Source: Paenibacillus wulumuqiensis
Lineage (GTDB): Bacteria > Bacillota > Bacilli > Paenibacillales > Paenibacillaceae
Assembly: GCF_000971965.1 (NCBI RefSeq)
Contig: NZ_KQ040792.1
Span: 186,001 to 250,000, forward strand
Direction of reading: 5' to 3'
Length of the DNA: 64,000 bases
Shown: piece by piece, positions 19,003-29,199 of the stretch
Layout: each line of letters starts with the position of its first letter
How positions within the stretch are numbered: the stretch's first letter is position 1
Notes under the pieces: generated by a model
What the model saw: the letters and a program-made list of their open reading frames with translations, nothing else
Databases searched by the model: none
What the model was told of the DNA's origin: nothing
Program-made: the position numbers and the translations under genes

Positions 19003-19689
19003 CTATGCTTGCTCTACAGACGCACCCTGATACTGCACCAGCAGCTGATCCAGCGACAGCTCAGCTGTACTCGCATACACAATATCGGCTTCAGCCAGCG
19101 TCGTACTATCACCAACACCAACCGCGAACATACCCGCGCCCTTAATCGACGTTACACCTGCCGCTGCATCCTCAATCCCGATACAGGCAGCCGGATCAAC
19201 TCCGAGCTGCTCGGCAGCTTTGAGGAAGATCTCCGGGTCTGGCTTGGAATTGCGGATCTTGGCAGCGTCGACGATAGTATCGAACGAATCGCGCAGCTGC
19301 AGGGAATCCATGACAGAGAATGCATTTTTGCTGACCGATGCGAGTCCGATCTTGAGTCCTCTTGCATGAATATCCGCGATCAGCTCACGGATGCCGGGCA
19401 GTACGTCATCCGGCGTCACCTGCTTGATCAGCTCAACGTAATGGTCGTTCTTTTGCGTGGCGAGTGCCAGCTTTTCCTCGTCTGAGTAGCTGTGTTCCTT
19501 GCCGCCCAGCGCGAGGATCTTGTTCAGTGAATCCATGCGGGATACGCCTTTTAGTTCCTCGTTGAACTCACGGGTAAAAGGAACACCGATACTTTCGCCG
19601 AGAGCTTTCCAGGCGAGGTAATGATATTCGGCGGTGTCTGTTACGACACCGTCGAGGTCGAAGATAACGGCTTGCAGTTCCGGACGCAT
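19003..19689 (-). CDS. pgmB: Beta-phosphoglucomutase
   Basis: A 228-residue HAD-superfamily enzyme converting beta-D-glucose 1-phosphate to glucose 6-phosphate in the cytoplasm. Visible motifs are the nucleophile loop VIFDLDGVVTDT, the cap with KGVSRMDSL, the Ser/Lys core motifs LASVSKN and NSKPDPEIF, and GIEDAAAGV for metal binding. Its start codon shares one base with the stop codon of the maltose phosphorylase gene, so the two are translated in tandem. It consumes the product of that phosphorylase. Confidence 0.95.
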   Translation of the reverse strand: MRPELQAVIFDLDGVVTDTAEYHYLAWKALGESIGVPFTREFNEELKGVSRMDSLNKILALGGKEHSYSDEEKLALATQKNDHYVELIKQVTPDDVLPGIRELIADIHARGLKIGLASVSKNAFSVMDSLQLRDSFDTIVDAAKIRNSKPDPEIFLKAAEQLGVDPAACIGIEDAAAGVTSIKGAGMFAVGVGDSTTLAEADIVYASTAELSLDQLLVQYQGASVEQA

Positions 19690-22022
19690 CAGGCTTCTCC
19701 TCCTACGAGCATTTCTGGGGCTGTGCCGGTTTTGAGGACAGGCACGGTGTGCTTGCCGTCTGCCGGCAGGGTCACGGTCTCACCATACAGCTGCAGCGAC
19801 AGTTCCGGGCCTTCCTGGCTCAACTGCACCAGCTCACGGGATACTTCCACTTTGATGAAGTGATCGCGGTACACGATGTTGAAGCTGTAACGATCCCACG
19901 CCTGCGGGATAAATGGAGCAAAGCTGAGCGTCTCGTTGGCTGTACGCATACCGGCAAATCCCTGTACAATCCCGAGCCATGATCCGGTCATGCTCGTAAT
20001 GTGCAGGCCGTCTTCGGTATCGTTGTTATAGTTGTCCAGATCCAGACGGGCTGTACGGTTGTACATCTCGTACGCTTTCTCTTCCATACCCAGTTCCGCA
20101 GCGAGGATGCTGTGGATACAAGGGGAGAGCGAGGACTCATGAACGGTCATTGGCTCGTAGAATTCGAAGTTGCGGCGTTTCTCTTCCGCTGTATATTGAT
20201 CGTTCAGGAAATACAGTCCCTGCAGTACATCCGCCTGCTTGATAAAGCAGCTGCGCAGGATTTTGTCCCATGACCATTTCTGGTTGATCGGACGGTCGGC
20301 CGGATCGAGATCGTCGGCGCTCATCAGGTCTTTGTCCAGGAACGTATCGTGCTGCACGAAGATACCGAGTTCTTCATCATACGGCAGATACATATGATCG
20401 ATGATGTGCTGCCATTTGGCCAGTTCTTCATCGGTAATATCCAGCTTGGAGATGGCTTCGGTATGACCGGCAGTCTGCAGTTCACGCACCACCTGAATCG
20501 TATATTCCAGCGTCCATGCCGAGATGCGGTTGGTGTACCAGTTATTGTTGACGTTGTTCTCGTATTCATTTGGGCCGGTGACGCCATGGATCATATACTG
20601 CCCCTGACGCTTGCTGTAGTGCACGCGGTCTGCCCAGAAGCGGGAGATGCCTGTCAGCACATCCAGGCCGTACTGGTGCAGATAATCGCGGTCGCCGGTA
20701 TAGTTCACGTAGTTGTATACCGCATAGGCAATGGCGCTGTTACGGTGAATCTCTTCGAAGGTAATCTCCCATTCGTTATGGCATTCCACCCCGGTAAAGG
20801 TAACCATCGGATACAGCGCGCCCTGCAGACCCTGCTGCTGGGCATTATGATACGCGCCGTCCAGCTGGTTGTGACGGTAAATGCACAGATTGCGGGCAAC
20901 CTCCGGCTTGGCGGTGGACAGATAGAGAGGCAGTGCATACGCTTCCGTATCCCAGTAAGTAGCGCCGCCGTATTTCTCGCCAGTGAATCCTTTCGGTCCG
21001 ATATTCAGGCGTGCATCCTCGCCATAGTAAGTCGAGAACAGCTGGAAAAGGTTGAAACGAATCCCCTGCTGGGCTTCATCGTCGCCTTCGATCGTTACAT
21101 CGGCCATCTCCCAGCGCTTGATCCAGCCTTGGGCATGAGCGGCGAGCAGTGCTTCATATCCCTGTTCGGCAGCGCGGTCCAGTACGGTCTGTCCCTGCTC
21201 CGGCAGTGTACCGCGCGGATAATCACGGTCGGTTGTGAGAGCGACATATTTGTACAGGGTAACCGATTGTCCCTGTTCTGCGTTAAATGTCAGTGTATTC
21301 TCCACATACTCTTCTCTGGAGGAGAATGATACTGCCGGTGTACCGCCGGTCACTTCAAGGCGCATCGAAGCAGCGACCTGGAACGTTGGCGTGCCAAAGG
21401 AGTTATCCTTGGTCTGCATCACCAGATGACCGCTCAGCTCGGCAGCAGCCTGATCGATCTCAACCCAGAAGTCTTCGTCATAGTTGGAATCTTCATTGCG
21501 GATATCGCCGTCCAGATAAGGGATCAGGGTCACTTCGCCGGTGTAGTTGACAGGAGTCACTTCGTATTTGATGACCGCCAGCTCATGTTCTGCGACAGAG
21601 AGAAAGCGGGACGTCTCGATACGGGTTTCCTTTTCACCGTGAAGTACCGTAAATTGACGGGACAGCACGCCCTGGCGCATATCAAGTTCACGGTAGTAGT
21701 CCTTGATTCGGGACTGGCTGAGGTCGACTTCCTCGCCGTCCAGCAGCAGGCGGATACCGATATAGTTAATGGAATTGATTACTTTGCCAAAATAGTGTGG
21801 ATAGCCGTTCTTCCACCAGCCGACACGGGTCTTGTCCGGGAACCAGACGCCAGCAATATAGGAGCCACGGTGCATATCACCGCTGTAGCTCTCTTCGAAA
21901 TTACCGCGCATGCCCATATGGCCGTTGCCCAGGCTCATCATGCTTTCCGCGAGGCGGAAGTCTTCTTCATGCAGTTGGTGTTCAACAATTTTCCACGGGT
22001 GGACATCAAACAATCGTTTCAT
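19689..22022 (-). CDS. malP: Maltose phosphorylase, glycoside hydrolase family 65
   Basis: A 777-residue GH65 enzyme, the usual length for maltose phosphorylases, which split maltose with phosphate into glucose and beta-glucose 1-phosphate. The segment [20 protein letters not shown] and the catalytic block [19 protein letters not shown] (with the general-acid Glu) are those I associate with MalP rather than trehalose or kojibiose phosphorylase. The phosphate-binding loop appears as [14 protein letters not shown]. It is first in a two-gene operon with pgmB and lies downstream of a LacI/CcpA-type operator. No maltose transporter lies next to it. Confidence 0.9.
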   Translation of the reverse strand: MKRLFDVHPWKIVEHQLHEEDFRLAESMMSLGNGHMGMRGNFEESYSGDMHRGSYIAGVWFPDKTRVGWWKNGYPHYFGKVINSINYIGIRLLLDGEEVDLSQSRIKDYYRELDMRQGVLSRQFTVLHGEKETRIETSRFLSVAEHELAVIKYEVTPVNYTGEVTLIPYLDGDIRNEDSNYDEDFWVEIDQAAAELSGHLVMQTKDNSFGTPTFQVAASMRLEVTGGTPAVSFSSREEYVENTLTFNAEQGQSVTLYKYVALTTDRDYPRGTLPEQGQTVLDRAAEQGYEALLAAHAQGWIKRWEMADVTIEGDDEAQQGIRFNLFQLFSTYYGEDARLNIGPKGFTGEKYGGATYWDTEAYALPLYLSTAKPEVARNLCIYRHNQLDGAYHNAQQQGLQGALYPMVTFTGVECHNEWEITFEEIHRNSAIAYAVYNYVNYTGDRDYLHQYGLDVLTGISRFWADRVHYSKRQGQYMIHGVTGPNEYENNVNNNWYTNRISAWTLEYTIQVVRELQTAGHTEAISKLDITDEELAKWQHIIDHMYLPYDEELGIFVQHDTFLDKDLMSADDLDPADRPINQKWSWDKILRSCFIKQADVLQGLYFLNDQYTAEEKRRNFEFYEPMTVHESSLSPCIHSILAAELGMEEKAYEMYNRTARLDLDNYNNDTEDGLHITSMTGSWLGIVQGFAGMRTANETLSFAPFIPQAWDRYSFNIVYRDHFIKVEVSRELVQLSQEGPELSLQLYGETVTLPADGKHTVPVLKTGTAPEMLVGGEA

Positions 22023-22071
22023 GAGAAATCACTCATTTCTTGGGGAGTTGGGTACAGCTGGTGACTATTGT

Positions 22072-22083
22072 GCAAACGTTTGC
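22072..22083 (-). promoter_or_regulatory. LacI-family / CcpA (cre-like) operator
   Basis: GCAAACGTTTGC is a perfect 12-bp palindrome with the central CG typical of LacI-family sites, and TGCAAACGTTTGCC fits the cre consensus with one mismatch. It lies 50 bases upstream of malP. A TATAAT box on the minus strand at 22133-22138 would put the site just downstream of the transcription start. Confidence 0.75.
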
Positions 22084-22724
22084 CTAAAGCGGCGAAAAAA
22101 AAGCCCTGGCCATCAAGCTGGATTTGAGACTCATTATACATCATTACCATTTGCCCCGCCAGTACCTTTTTTGATAGCGTATTCAGTCTTGCTGACAAAC
22201 ACTTTTGAGGATATGAAAAAGGTATACTCTGCGCATCATTTTTCTGGCGTCGGCATCTATGCACCTTCTTGTCTTTATATGAAATTTGAGGATATGGGAA
22301 GTCTGGAATATGGCAAAGAATAGTTCGATAAGTGGAGCAGTAAATGGATCAGTGAGTACTGCGGCAAGTGGTATGATCATGGGTTCGATGAGTGGGGTGA
22401 TTGTGCAGTGAATGAAATACTGTAATATTCATTAAGGCTTTTGCGCAGAATTTAAACTGATTTTTGAATATAAAAAAATTAAATTTTGTGTATTTCCGCC
22501 ATAAGGGAAATTCATCGACCAAAGAACCCGCAAAGCAGACTGTATAGAGTAGAAAAGCATCCATTTACCCCGGATGATTCGTAAATGTAGGCGATTTTCC
22601 CGATTATGGGTACAAGATATTAGCGTCATACGTACACATGGCTTATTACCATATAGGAACAGGCTGATCCCTGCAGGGAAATGTGTAAAACAGGACGGAG
22701 AATGAGACAGCAGGGGGTTGTATT
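22084..22724. other. Long intergenic region
   Basis: About 640 bases between divergent genes. It should contain the malP promoter on the left and the metallopeptidase promoter on the right. I found no convincing gene; a 33-codon frame at 22310-22411 is discussed among the rejected items. Confidence 0.4.
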
Positions 22725-23576
22725 ATGAAATGGCAGGGCAGAAGAGCAAGCACTAATGTGGAGGATCGCCGTGGCAGAGGTGGCAAGACGATCGTGGGCG
22801 GCGGTATCGGCGGTATTATCGTTATTATTATCGTGATGCTGCTGGGCGGTAATCCTTCCAGTCTGATCAACAATATGACATCCAGCGGCACGCAGACCGT
22901 TGGCAATTATCAAGGTACTGCCGAGGAAGAAGAACTGGTGGACTTTGTATCGGTTGTACTGGCGGATACGGAGGATGTCTGGGGCGATGTGTTCCGCCAA
23001 CAGGGAATGACCTACAAAAATCCGGAGCTGGTCATCTACAGCGGGAGCGTGCAGTCCGCCTGCGGAACGGCGAGTTCGGCCGTCGGCCCCTTTTACTGTC
23101 CGGGCGATCAGAAGCTGTACATCGACCTGAGCTTCTATGATGAGCTGAAGCAGCAGTTCCAGGCGCCGGGCGATTTTGCCATGGCTTATGTCGTCGCTCA
23201 TGAAGTGGGGCATCACGTACAGACCCTGCTGGGGACGATGGACAAGGTGGAACCGTACCGCCAGCGCCTCAGCGAAAAGGAGTTCAATACCAAATATCAG
23301 GTTCGCATTGAGCTGCAGGCCGATTATTATGCCGGTGTATGGGCTCACTATGAGCAGGGCAAGAATCTGCTGGAGCAGGGCGATCTGGACGAAGCGCTGA
23401 CCGCAGCCAGTGCCGTCGGCGATGATACGATCCAGCAGCGTGCCCAGGGTTATGTGGTGCCGGATAGCTTTACCCACGGTACTTCCGAGCAGCGCAAGCG
23501 CTGGTTCTACAAAGGCTTTGAGTCCGGAACGATTCAGGGCGGCGATACATTCAGCGTAAATGACGCCAATCTGTGA
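22725..23576 (+). CDS. Neutral zinc metallopeptidase, YpfJ-like membrane protein
   Basis: The 283-residue protein starts MKWQGRRASTNVEDRRG, the standard opening of the YpfJ/zinc_peptidase family. It has one transmembrane helix after a Gly-rich stretch (about 24-41) and then an extracytoplasmic peptidase domain. The zinc site is HEVGHH (about residues 160-165) with a downstream ELQADYYAGVWAHY helix that supplies the third ligand. The ATG at 22725 has AGGGGG seven bases upstream. The physiological substrate is unknown. A terminator follows. Confidence 0.9.
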   Translation: MKWQGRRASTNVEDRRGRGGKTIVGGGIGGIIVIIIVMLLGGNPSSLINNMTSSGTQTVGNYQGTAEEEELVDFVSVVLADTEDVWGDVFRQQGMTYKNPELVIYSGSVQSACGTASSAVGPFYCPGDQKLYIDLSFYDELKQQFQAPGDFAMAYVVAHEVGHHVQTLLGTMDKVEPYRQRLSEKEFNTKYQVRIELQADYYAGVWAHYEQGKNLLEQGDLDEALTAASAVGDDTIQQRAQGYVVPDSFTHGTSEQRKRWFYKGFESGTIQGGDTFSVNDANL

Positions 23577-23630
23577 GAGCAGATAAGGAATAGTACTGCT
23601 GACTGCATGAAGCATTTTGCATAAAAAATA

Positions 23631-23673
23631 AAAGGCTGGCCTGCTCTGCTGTACAGAGAAGGCCAGCCTTTTT
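23631..23673. terminator. Bidirectional Rho-independent terminator
   Basis: AAAGGCTGGCCT and AGGCCAGCCTTTTT pair around a 16-base loop between converging genes (metallopeptidase and GGDEF-EAL protein). Confidence 0.85.
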
Positions 23674-23706
23674 GGCTGTGAACGAATGGTGCTGTTTGTT
23701 GGCGAT

Positions 23707-26397
23707 TCAATCGGAATCCTGCGGCAGATGGTTATGGAGAAATGTTTTCTCGATTTCCGCAGCGATGACCGGCTTGCTGAACAGAAAGCCCTGCATTTCA
23801 TAACAGTCGATTCCCTGAAGAATCTCGGCCTGCTGTCTGTCTTCGACACCTTCGGCGATGATATTGAGATTCAGTCCGTAAGCCAGATTGATGATGGAAG
23901 CGATAATGGAGTGGCTGTCCCGTTCATTGATCTTGCTGATGAATTCACGGGCGATCTTGAGCTTGTCGATCGGGAAGCTGGCCAGATAGGAGAGGGAGGA
24001 ATACCCTGTTCCAAAATCATCGATGGAGATAGAGACACCGAGATTTTTCAGGGCATGCAGCTGCGGGATCACATTGTGAATATGGCTCATCGCAATCGAT
24101 TCGGTAATCTCCAGATCCAGATATTGAGGGGCGAGGCCAGTCTCCTGCAGCACCTCGGCTACCGTGTCTGCCAGATTGCCCTGCTGGAATTGGCGCGGCG
24201 ACAGATTGACCCCCATTTTGATAGCGTGTCCCTGATCGGACCAGATTTTGGCCTGCCTGCACGCTTCCAGCAGTACCCAGCGTCCGATGGAGAGGATGCT
24301 GCCGGTATCTTCGGCGACAGGAATAAATTCCAGCGGCGCAATCCAGCCGAGCTGCGGATGATGCCAGCGCAGCAGGGCTTCGACACCAATGACTTTACCT
24401 GTAGAGGCATCGACCTGGGACTGATAATGCAGCAGCAGTTCATTGTTATCCAGCGCGGTACCGATACTCTGCTCGAGCAGCAGCTTGCGCGCGATTTTCT
24501 CATCGTTATCATCATAGATCTGGTAATGGGCTTTTCCGCTCGCTTTGACTTGATACATGGCCCGGTCAGCTTTTTGGATCAATGTACCGATATCGGAGGA
24601 GTGATCGGGATAGATGGCGATGCCGATACTTGGTGAGCATACGATTTTGTGCGGACCGATATAATGCGGCTGCTGCAGGGAGCCAAGCATGCACTGCGCT
24701 GTATCGGTAATTGGCGGGCTCTCTTCCATCATCGGCAGGATCAGGGTAAATTCATCCCCGCCTCTGCGTGCGACAATGCTGCCTTCCGGTACATGGGCAG
24801 TCAGTCGTCCGGCCACAGAGAGCAGCAGCTGATCGCCGACATCGTGGCCGAGTGTATCATTGATATGCTTGAAGCGATCCAGATCGATGAAGAATACGGC
24901 AAATCGGGCAACCGGGGACTGCGCTGCCATCCGTTTGAGTTTCTCATCATAGGCAGCCCGGTTGTAGACGCCTGTCAGTGGATCATGATACGCGAGATAG
25001 TGGATGCGCTCTGCGTTGTTCTTTTTCTCCGTAATGTCCTTGGCAATGGCAAACGCGCCAACCGTATGATCCTGGACCATAATCGGAATATTGGTCATCT
25101 GCACCTGAATCAGCCGGCCTGCCCTGTCCTGCAGACAAAGCTCATAACTCTGCGGCTGCCCTTCCCAGGATCGCTTGAAATGAGCAAGTGCCATCTCCCG
25201 GTACTGTTCGGGGAGAAACGTGGTATTGGTCAGCTGTTCCAGTTCACTTTCCTGGTAACCAAGCATACGGGAAGCCGACTCATTGATACTCAGAATATTG
25301 CCGTACAGATCCAGCGAGCAGACTGCATCCGGATGATACCGGAACAGCGAGCGGTAGCGTTCTTCACTGTTTTCCAGTGCTGCCGTTTTCTCGGACAGAT
25401 TACGAATCAACCTGCGGTTCTCCAGAATGATGAGCAGCTGCCGGATAATGACGAGCAGAATGGAGATCCCGGAACCAAGCGTAATGATATTACTGCTGCT
25501 CTTATCGGTGACCATAATGAGAAACAGTGTGATGACCGTAATATACGGCAGCAAAATGCGTATCCAGTCCGGCTTTTTCAATACTTCGACCGGCAGGTTG
25601 ATCTCCGGTTCGGTCTGTGATTTTTGCAAAGATTTGTTATAGACAATGCCGGTCAGTCCAATCAGCATCAGACTGAGGCCAAAGCAGGGATTGGACCAGG
25701 TCATCCAGTCTATATCCTGCTCGTAGATGGCAACCGAGAACAGGCAGTCGCCGATAATCTGGGTAAGCAGTCCGGCAAACAAAAGGGCCAGCAGGTGCTC
25801 CGGCCAAATCGTGCGAAATCCAAAATAAATGCCCAGTGCTGCCAGCAGCAGGATCAGATCGCCAATCGGATAGGCCAGCGCAATCCCCATGGTCAGATGA
25901 GGAATGCCCGGTGTATTCACAATCGGCTGCAGCACATACTGCCAGCTCAGGCTGATCGCTACCGTCATGACAATAGCGATATCAAATACGAAGCGGACGG
26001 TGCCATAGGTTTTTAATTTGCGTGAAATTTGATAAAAGAATGCCGATAAATAGAGTAATGGCTGAAGTACATAAAAAACATCGGCAATACTGGGAAAAGG
26101 AAATTCCATCTGCAGAATCGACTCATGATAAAACCAGATGCTGTTCGCGATCACGCTGCTCAGACAGCCGAGGGCCATCAGCAGCCATAACGGACGACAG
26201 ACTTTTTCACCATGCCGATAAGCGCTCAGCAGCCAAACCATGGCAATCAGTCCAGCCAGTATGGTCAAAACATCGCCGCCCCAGTTCAGCATCGTAGTAT
26301 TGTCGCGCCAGACTAGAATCCAGGCATAATACAGTACCATATATACAATTATAAGCAGAAAGGCAGCAAGCGGCTTGCTCTGTCTTCTCATTTTCAT
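23707..26397 (-). CDS. Membrane-anchored PAS-GGDEF-EAL cyclic-di-GMP protein (second copy)
   Basis: An 896-residue protein with the same plan as the one at 5764-8520: about ten N-terminal membrane segments, PAS, GGDEF (RRGGDEF near residue 545), EAL (EALLRWHHP near 673, DFGTGYSS near 796). All signature residues are intact in both catalytic domains. The start ATG at 26397 follows AAGGGG. The two proteins align throughout, including the unnamed membrane block, so they are paralogues rather than independent fusions; the PAS and membrane regions differ more than the catalytic parts. Confidence 0.9.
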   Translation of the reverse strand: MKMRRQSKPLAAFLLIIVYMVLYYAWILVWRDNTTMLNWGGDVLTILAGLIAMVWLLSAYRHGEKVCRPLWLLMALGCLSSVIANSIWFYHESILQMEFPFPSIADVFYVLQPLLYLSAFFYQISRKLKTYGTVRFVFDIAIVMTVAISLSWQYVLQPIVNTPGIPHLTMGIALAYPIGDLILLLAALGIYFGFRTIWPEHLLALLFAGLLTQIIGDCLFSVAIYEQDIDWMTWSNPCFGLSLMLIGLTGIVYNKSLQKSQTEPEINLPVEVLKKPDWIRILLPYITVITLFLIMVTDKSSSNIITLGSGISILLVIIRQLLIILENRRLIRNLSEKTAALENSEERYRSLFRYHPDAVCSLDLYGNILSINESASRMLGYQESELEQLTNTTFLPEQYREMALAHFKRSWEGQPQSYELCLQDRAGRLIQVQMTNIPIMVQDHTVGAFAIAKDITEKKNNAERIHYLAYHDPLTGVYNRAAYDEKLKRMAAQSPVARFAVFFIDLDRFKHINDTLGHDVGDQLLLSVAGRLTAHVPEGSIVARRGGDEFTLILPMMEESPPITDTAQCMLGSLQQPHYIGPHKIVCSPSIGIAIYPDHSSDIGTLIQKADRAMYQVKASGKAHYQIYDDNDEKIARKLLLEQSIGTALDNNELLLHYQSQVDASTGKVIGVEALLRWHHPQLGWIAPLEFIPVAEDTGSILSIGRWVLLEACRQAKIWSDQGHAIKMGVNLSPRQFQQGNLADTVAEVLQETGLAPQYLDLEITESIAMSHIHNVIPQLHALKNLGVSISIDDFGTGYSSLSYLASFPIDKLKIAREFISKINERDSHSIIASIINLAYGLNLNIIAEGVEDRQQAEILQGIDCYEMQGFLFSKPVIAAEIEKTFLHNHLPQDSD

Positions 26398-26649
26398 AAC
26401 CCCTTAATCATTACGTTCGGCTTTCCAACCCAAAGCGATGCATGACTTGCATACTACTTCTATATAGTCAAAAAGTCCTTATTCTATATAACGGAATTAA
26501 AGCTAAGTAACTGAATAGGTAAGCGGGTTAAATGATGATTTGGTATCTGGCTGGCGGCAGAGATTGGGAATCGTCGAATGTGTATTATATGATTAGTAGA
26601 GGCCTGCTGATTTCGATTGATCAGAGAAAGATACAGAGGAGTGGCAGTT

Positions 26650-27423
26650 ATGAATAATATACGTCTGAAAAGCAGTCTGGACCGGGAGAGTCTGGACGAT
26701 CGTCTGCAGTATAATCCGGAGATTATCGAATTTTTCCTCAGTACGGAGGATCTGCAGCAGAGCGACCATATACGTGCGCGGATTCGTGAACTGCGGGAGC
26801 GCGGTATCCGGGTCTATCTGCATCATCCGACCCGGTATAACGGCCAGTTCCTGGATATTCTGAGCCCGGATCCGGATCGTTACCGGTATTATCAGGAATC
26901 GACGGAACTATTGGTGAAGATCTGCCACGAGGAAGGCGCCAAGTGTGTCATTCACGCCAATTATATCCGCAGCGAGCACAGCGAGATTTCGCTGGAGCGC
27001 ACCCTGCTCATGAAGGCAGAGATCGAGAAGATACTGACTTATGGACGAGATGTGCTGCTGTGGGAAGATTCGACGGACGGGCTGTTCTGTTACGCCAATC
27101 CGTATTTGATCGATGAAGTGATCGTCCCGCTGGAGCTGCCGGTTAATGTGGATGTCAGCCATACCTTTATCAGCTTCCATGGCGACAATGATCGTCTGCG
27201 TGAAGTGCTGGAGCGGACGGCACCGTATGCGCAGTATTACCATCTGGTCGACAGCATGGGCGAATATCATGATTCGCTGCCGCTCGGTCAGGGATTGATC
27301 GACTGGCGAATGGTCAAACGGATCGTGAATGGCAAAGACTATATTTTTGAAATCAATCTGAACGGCGGGCATATCGACTGTACGCCAATGGTGGAGAGTG
27401 CGCGGTATTTTGACAGCCTCTGA
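26650..27423 (+). CDS. Sugar-phosphate isomerase/epimerase-like TIM-barrel protein
   Basis: A 257-residue protein with spacing of conserved His, Glu and Asp residues like the xylose isomerase-like (AP endonuclease 2) TIM-barrel superfamily: RVYLHHPTRY, CVIHANY, LLWEDS, VNVDVSHTFISFHG, HLVDSMGEYHDSLPLGQG and FEINLNGGH. These would form a metal site at the barrel mouth. Members isomerise or epimerise sugars or act on inositols; the substrate here is unknown. ATG at 26650 with GAGGAG is preferred over the in-frame TTG at 26617. It is monocistronic with a terminator after it. Confidence 0.7.
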   Translation: MNNIRLKSSLDRESLDDRLQYNPEIIEFFLSTEDLQQSDHIRARIRELRERGIRVYLHHPTRYNGQFLDILSPDPDRYRYYQESTELLVKICHEEGAKCVIHANYIRSEHSEISLERTLLMKAEIEKILTYGRDVLLWEDSTDGLFCYANPYLIDEVIVPLELPVNVDVSHTFISFHGDNDRLREVLERTAPYAQYYHLVDSMGEYHDSLPLGQGLIDWRMVKRIVNGKDYIFEINLNGGHIDCTPMVESARYFDSL

Positions 27424-27463
27424 ATCGCTGAAAAAGCAGTGCATGATCTGTATTTGTCATAAC

Positions 27464-27500
27464 AAGGCAGGCTTCCTTTCCAGGGAAAGCCTGTCTTTTG
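27464..27500 (+). terminator. Rho-independent terminator
   Basis: AAGGCAGGCTTCC pairs with GGGAAAGCCTGTCTT (one wobble) and is followed by a T-run, 40 bases past the TIM-barrel gene. Confidence 0.75.
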
Positions 27501-27676
27501 TATGCTGTTCATGATTCCTGTATGTACTACTTTTCGCCAAGTTGTCACTACTGTGAAAGATTCAGAGCTTCTGGATTGCTGAAATCGGTTACTATACCAG
27601 TAAAGGTCCGCACTCGGATACGGCATGACCGGATACAATGGCTGGCCTTTCTCATTTCACAGGAGGTGCACATTTT

Positions 27677-29008
27677 TTGGGCTTTGAGATTATGGTGCTA
27701 ATTGTACTGATTCTGATCAATGCTTTTTTTGCGGCATCCGAGATTGCGCTGATTACGGTCAATGATAACCGGATCCGGATCATGGCGGAGAATGGCAACA
27801 AAAAGGCAGCCATTATTCATAGGTTAACTTCGGAGCCGAGCGGATTTCTGGCGACAATCCAGATCGGGATTACGCTGGCCGGATTTTTGGCGAGTGCTTT
27901 TGCTGCGGATACATTTGCGACGGTACTGGTGGATTATCTGGTCGCCCAGGGCGTTCCGGTTCCGCGCAATATACTGTCTACCGGCTCGGTCATTGTGATT
28001 ACGCTGGTGCTGTCCTACTTTACCCTGGTATTCGGTGAACTGGTACCCAAGCGGCTGGCGATGAAAAAGGCGGAGTCGATCGCCATGCTGGCGGCCAGTC
28101 CACTGCATATTCTGTCCAAAGTGGTGGCGCCGTTTGTCAAACTGCTGACATTCTCGACCAATGTGACGGTGCGTCTGTTCGGCGTCGATCCGAATGCAGA
28201 GGATGAAGAAGCATCCGAGGAAGAGATCCGGATGATGATTGACACCGGACTGGAACGCGGCACGATTCAGCCGAATGAGCGCATTATTATCAATAATGTA
28301 TTTGAACTGGATAACAAGGATGCAGCTGACGTCATGACCCCACGGACCGATCTGGCGGCGATACCTGTCAATATCAGCCGGGAGGATGCCATTGCTCTGG
28401 CTACTGTGGAAAAGTATACCCGTTACCCGGTGTATGAAGGCCATATCGATAATGTAATCGGCATGCTGCACGTCAAGGATATGATCGGTCACCTGATTCG
28501 TGACGGATCGGAGCCGTGGGATATACGGGCATTTATGCGGCCGGCCTATTTTGTATCCGAGCATCAGCGAGGGGATACTCTGCTGGAGGAGCTGCAGCAG
28601 AACCGGGTGCATATGGCGATCGTGGTGGATGAGTACGGCGGTACAGCCGGTATCGTGACGATCGAGGATCTGATTGAGGAGGTTATTGGTAACATCTATG
28701 ACGAATATGATCTGGATGAGACCGATTATGAGCAGATCGATGAGAGCACCTATATTTTCCCCGGATCGGCGCGGCTGGATGAAGTGCGCCGGGTTGTTCC
28801 TGCCGAATTGCCGCTGGAGGATTACGATACACTGAGCGGATTCGTGATCGGTACACTCGGACGGATACCGACGCGCAGCGAGAAGCCGGAATTCGAATAC
28901 GAGCAGTTCCGCTACAAGGTGGAGGAAGTCGGCAGACAGCGGATCAACCGGGTACGTGTCCATCGGCTGAATACCGCAGAGGCGTTGCAGACTTCTTCGG
29001 CAGAATAA
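27677..29008 (+). CDS. CNNM-type hemolysin-family membrane transporter (DUF21-CBS-CorC_HlyC)
   Basis: A 443-residue protein that starts at TTG 27677, eight bases after AGGAGGTG. An N-terminal DUF21 domain with about four membrane helices (ILINAFFAASEIALITVN, VFGELVPKRLAMKKAE) is followed by paired CBS domains (DVMTPRTDLAAIP; HMAIVVDEYGGTAGIVT) and the CorC_HlyC domain. Related proteins (CNNM, YhdP, MpfA) are implicated in Mg2+ export. The traditional 'hemolysin' label is misleading. A terminator follows. Confidence 0.9.
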   Translation: MGFEIMVLIVLILINAFFAASEIALITVNDNRIRIMAENGNKKAAIIHRLTSEPSGFLATIQIGITLAGFLASAFAADTFATVLVDYLVAQGVPVPRNILSTGSVIVITLVLSYFTLVFGELVPKRLAMKKAESIAMLAASPLHILSKVVAPFVKLLTFSTNVTVRLFGVDPNAEDEEASEEEIRMMIDTGLERGTIQPNERIIINNVFELDNKDAADVMTPRTDLAAIPVNISREDAIALATVEKYTRYPVYEGHIDNVIGMLHVKDMIGHLIRDGSEPWDIRAFMRPAYFVSEHQRGDTLLEELQQNRVHMAIVVDEYGGTAGIVTIEDLIEEVIGNIYDEYDLDETDYEQIDESTYIFPGSARLDEVRRVVPAELPLEDYDTLSGFVIGTLGRIPTRSEKPEFEYEQFRYKVEEVGRQRINRVRVHRLNTAEALQTSSAE

Positions 29009-29121
29009 TCGTTGTGACAATTGCAGTGCCAGACAGCCTATCCGCAAATCAGCAGGAAGTGCTTCACCGCTGCTGTCCGGCTGGAAGAAGAACATAAATT
29101 ATTCCCGGCATGCCGCACAAA

Positions 29122-29163
29122 CAGCCCCGCAGCCTCCTCTTAGGAGGAAGATCTGCGGGGCTT
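29122..29163. terminator. Rho-independent terminator
   Basis: AGCCCCGCAG and CTGCGGGGCTT enclose a smaller CCTCCT/AGGAGG hairpin, and a T-rich tail follows. It separates converging genes. Confidence 0.75.
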
Positions 29164-29199
29164 ATTTTATTTTTATTCGATCCATTCATTCGAAGCTGC

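Noticed and set aside
22310-22411. A 33-codon plus-strand frame (MAKNSSISGAV...) in the malP-metallopeptidase gap
   Set aside because: No good ribosome binding site, no promoter or terminator, and low-complexity Ser/Gly sequence; probably chance.
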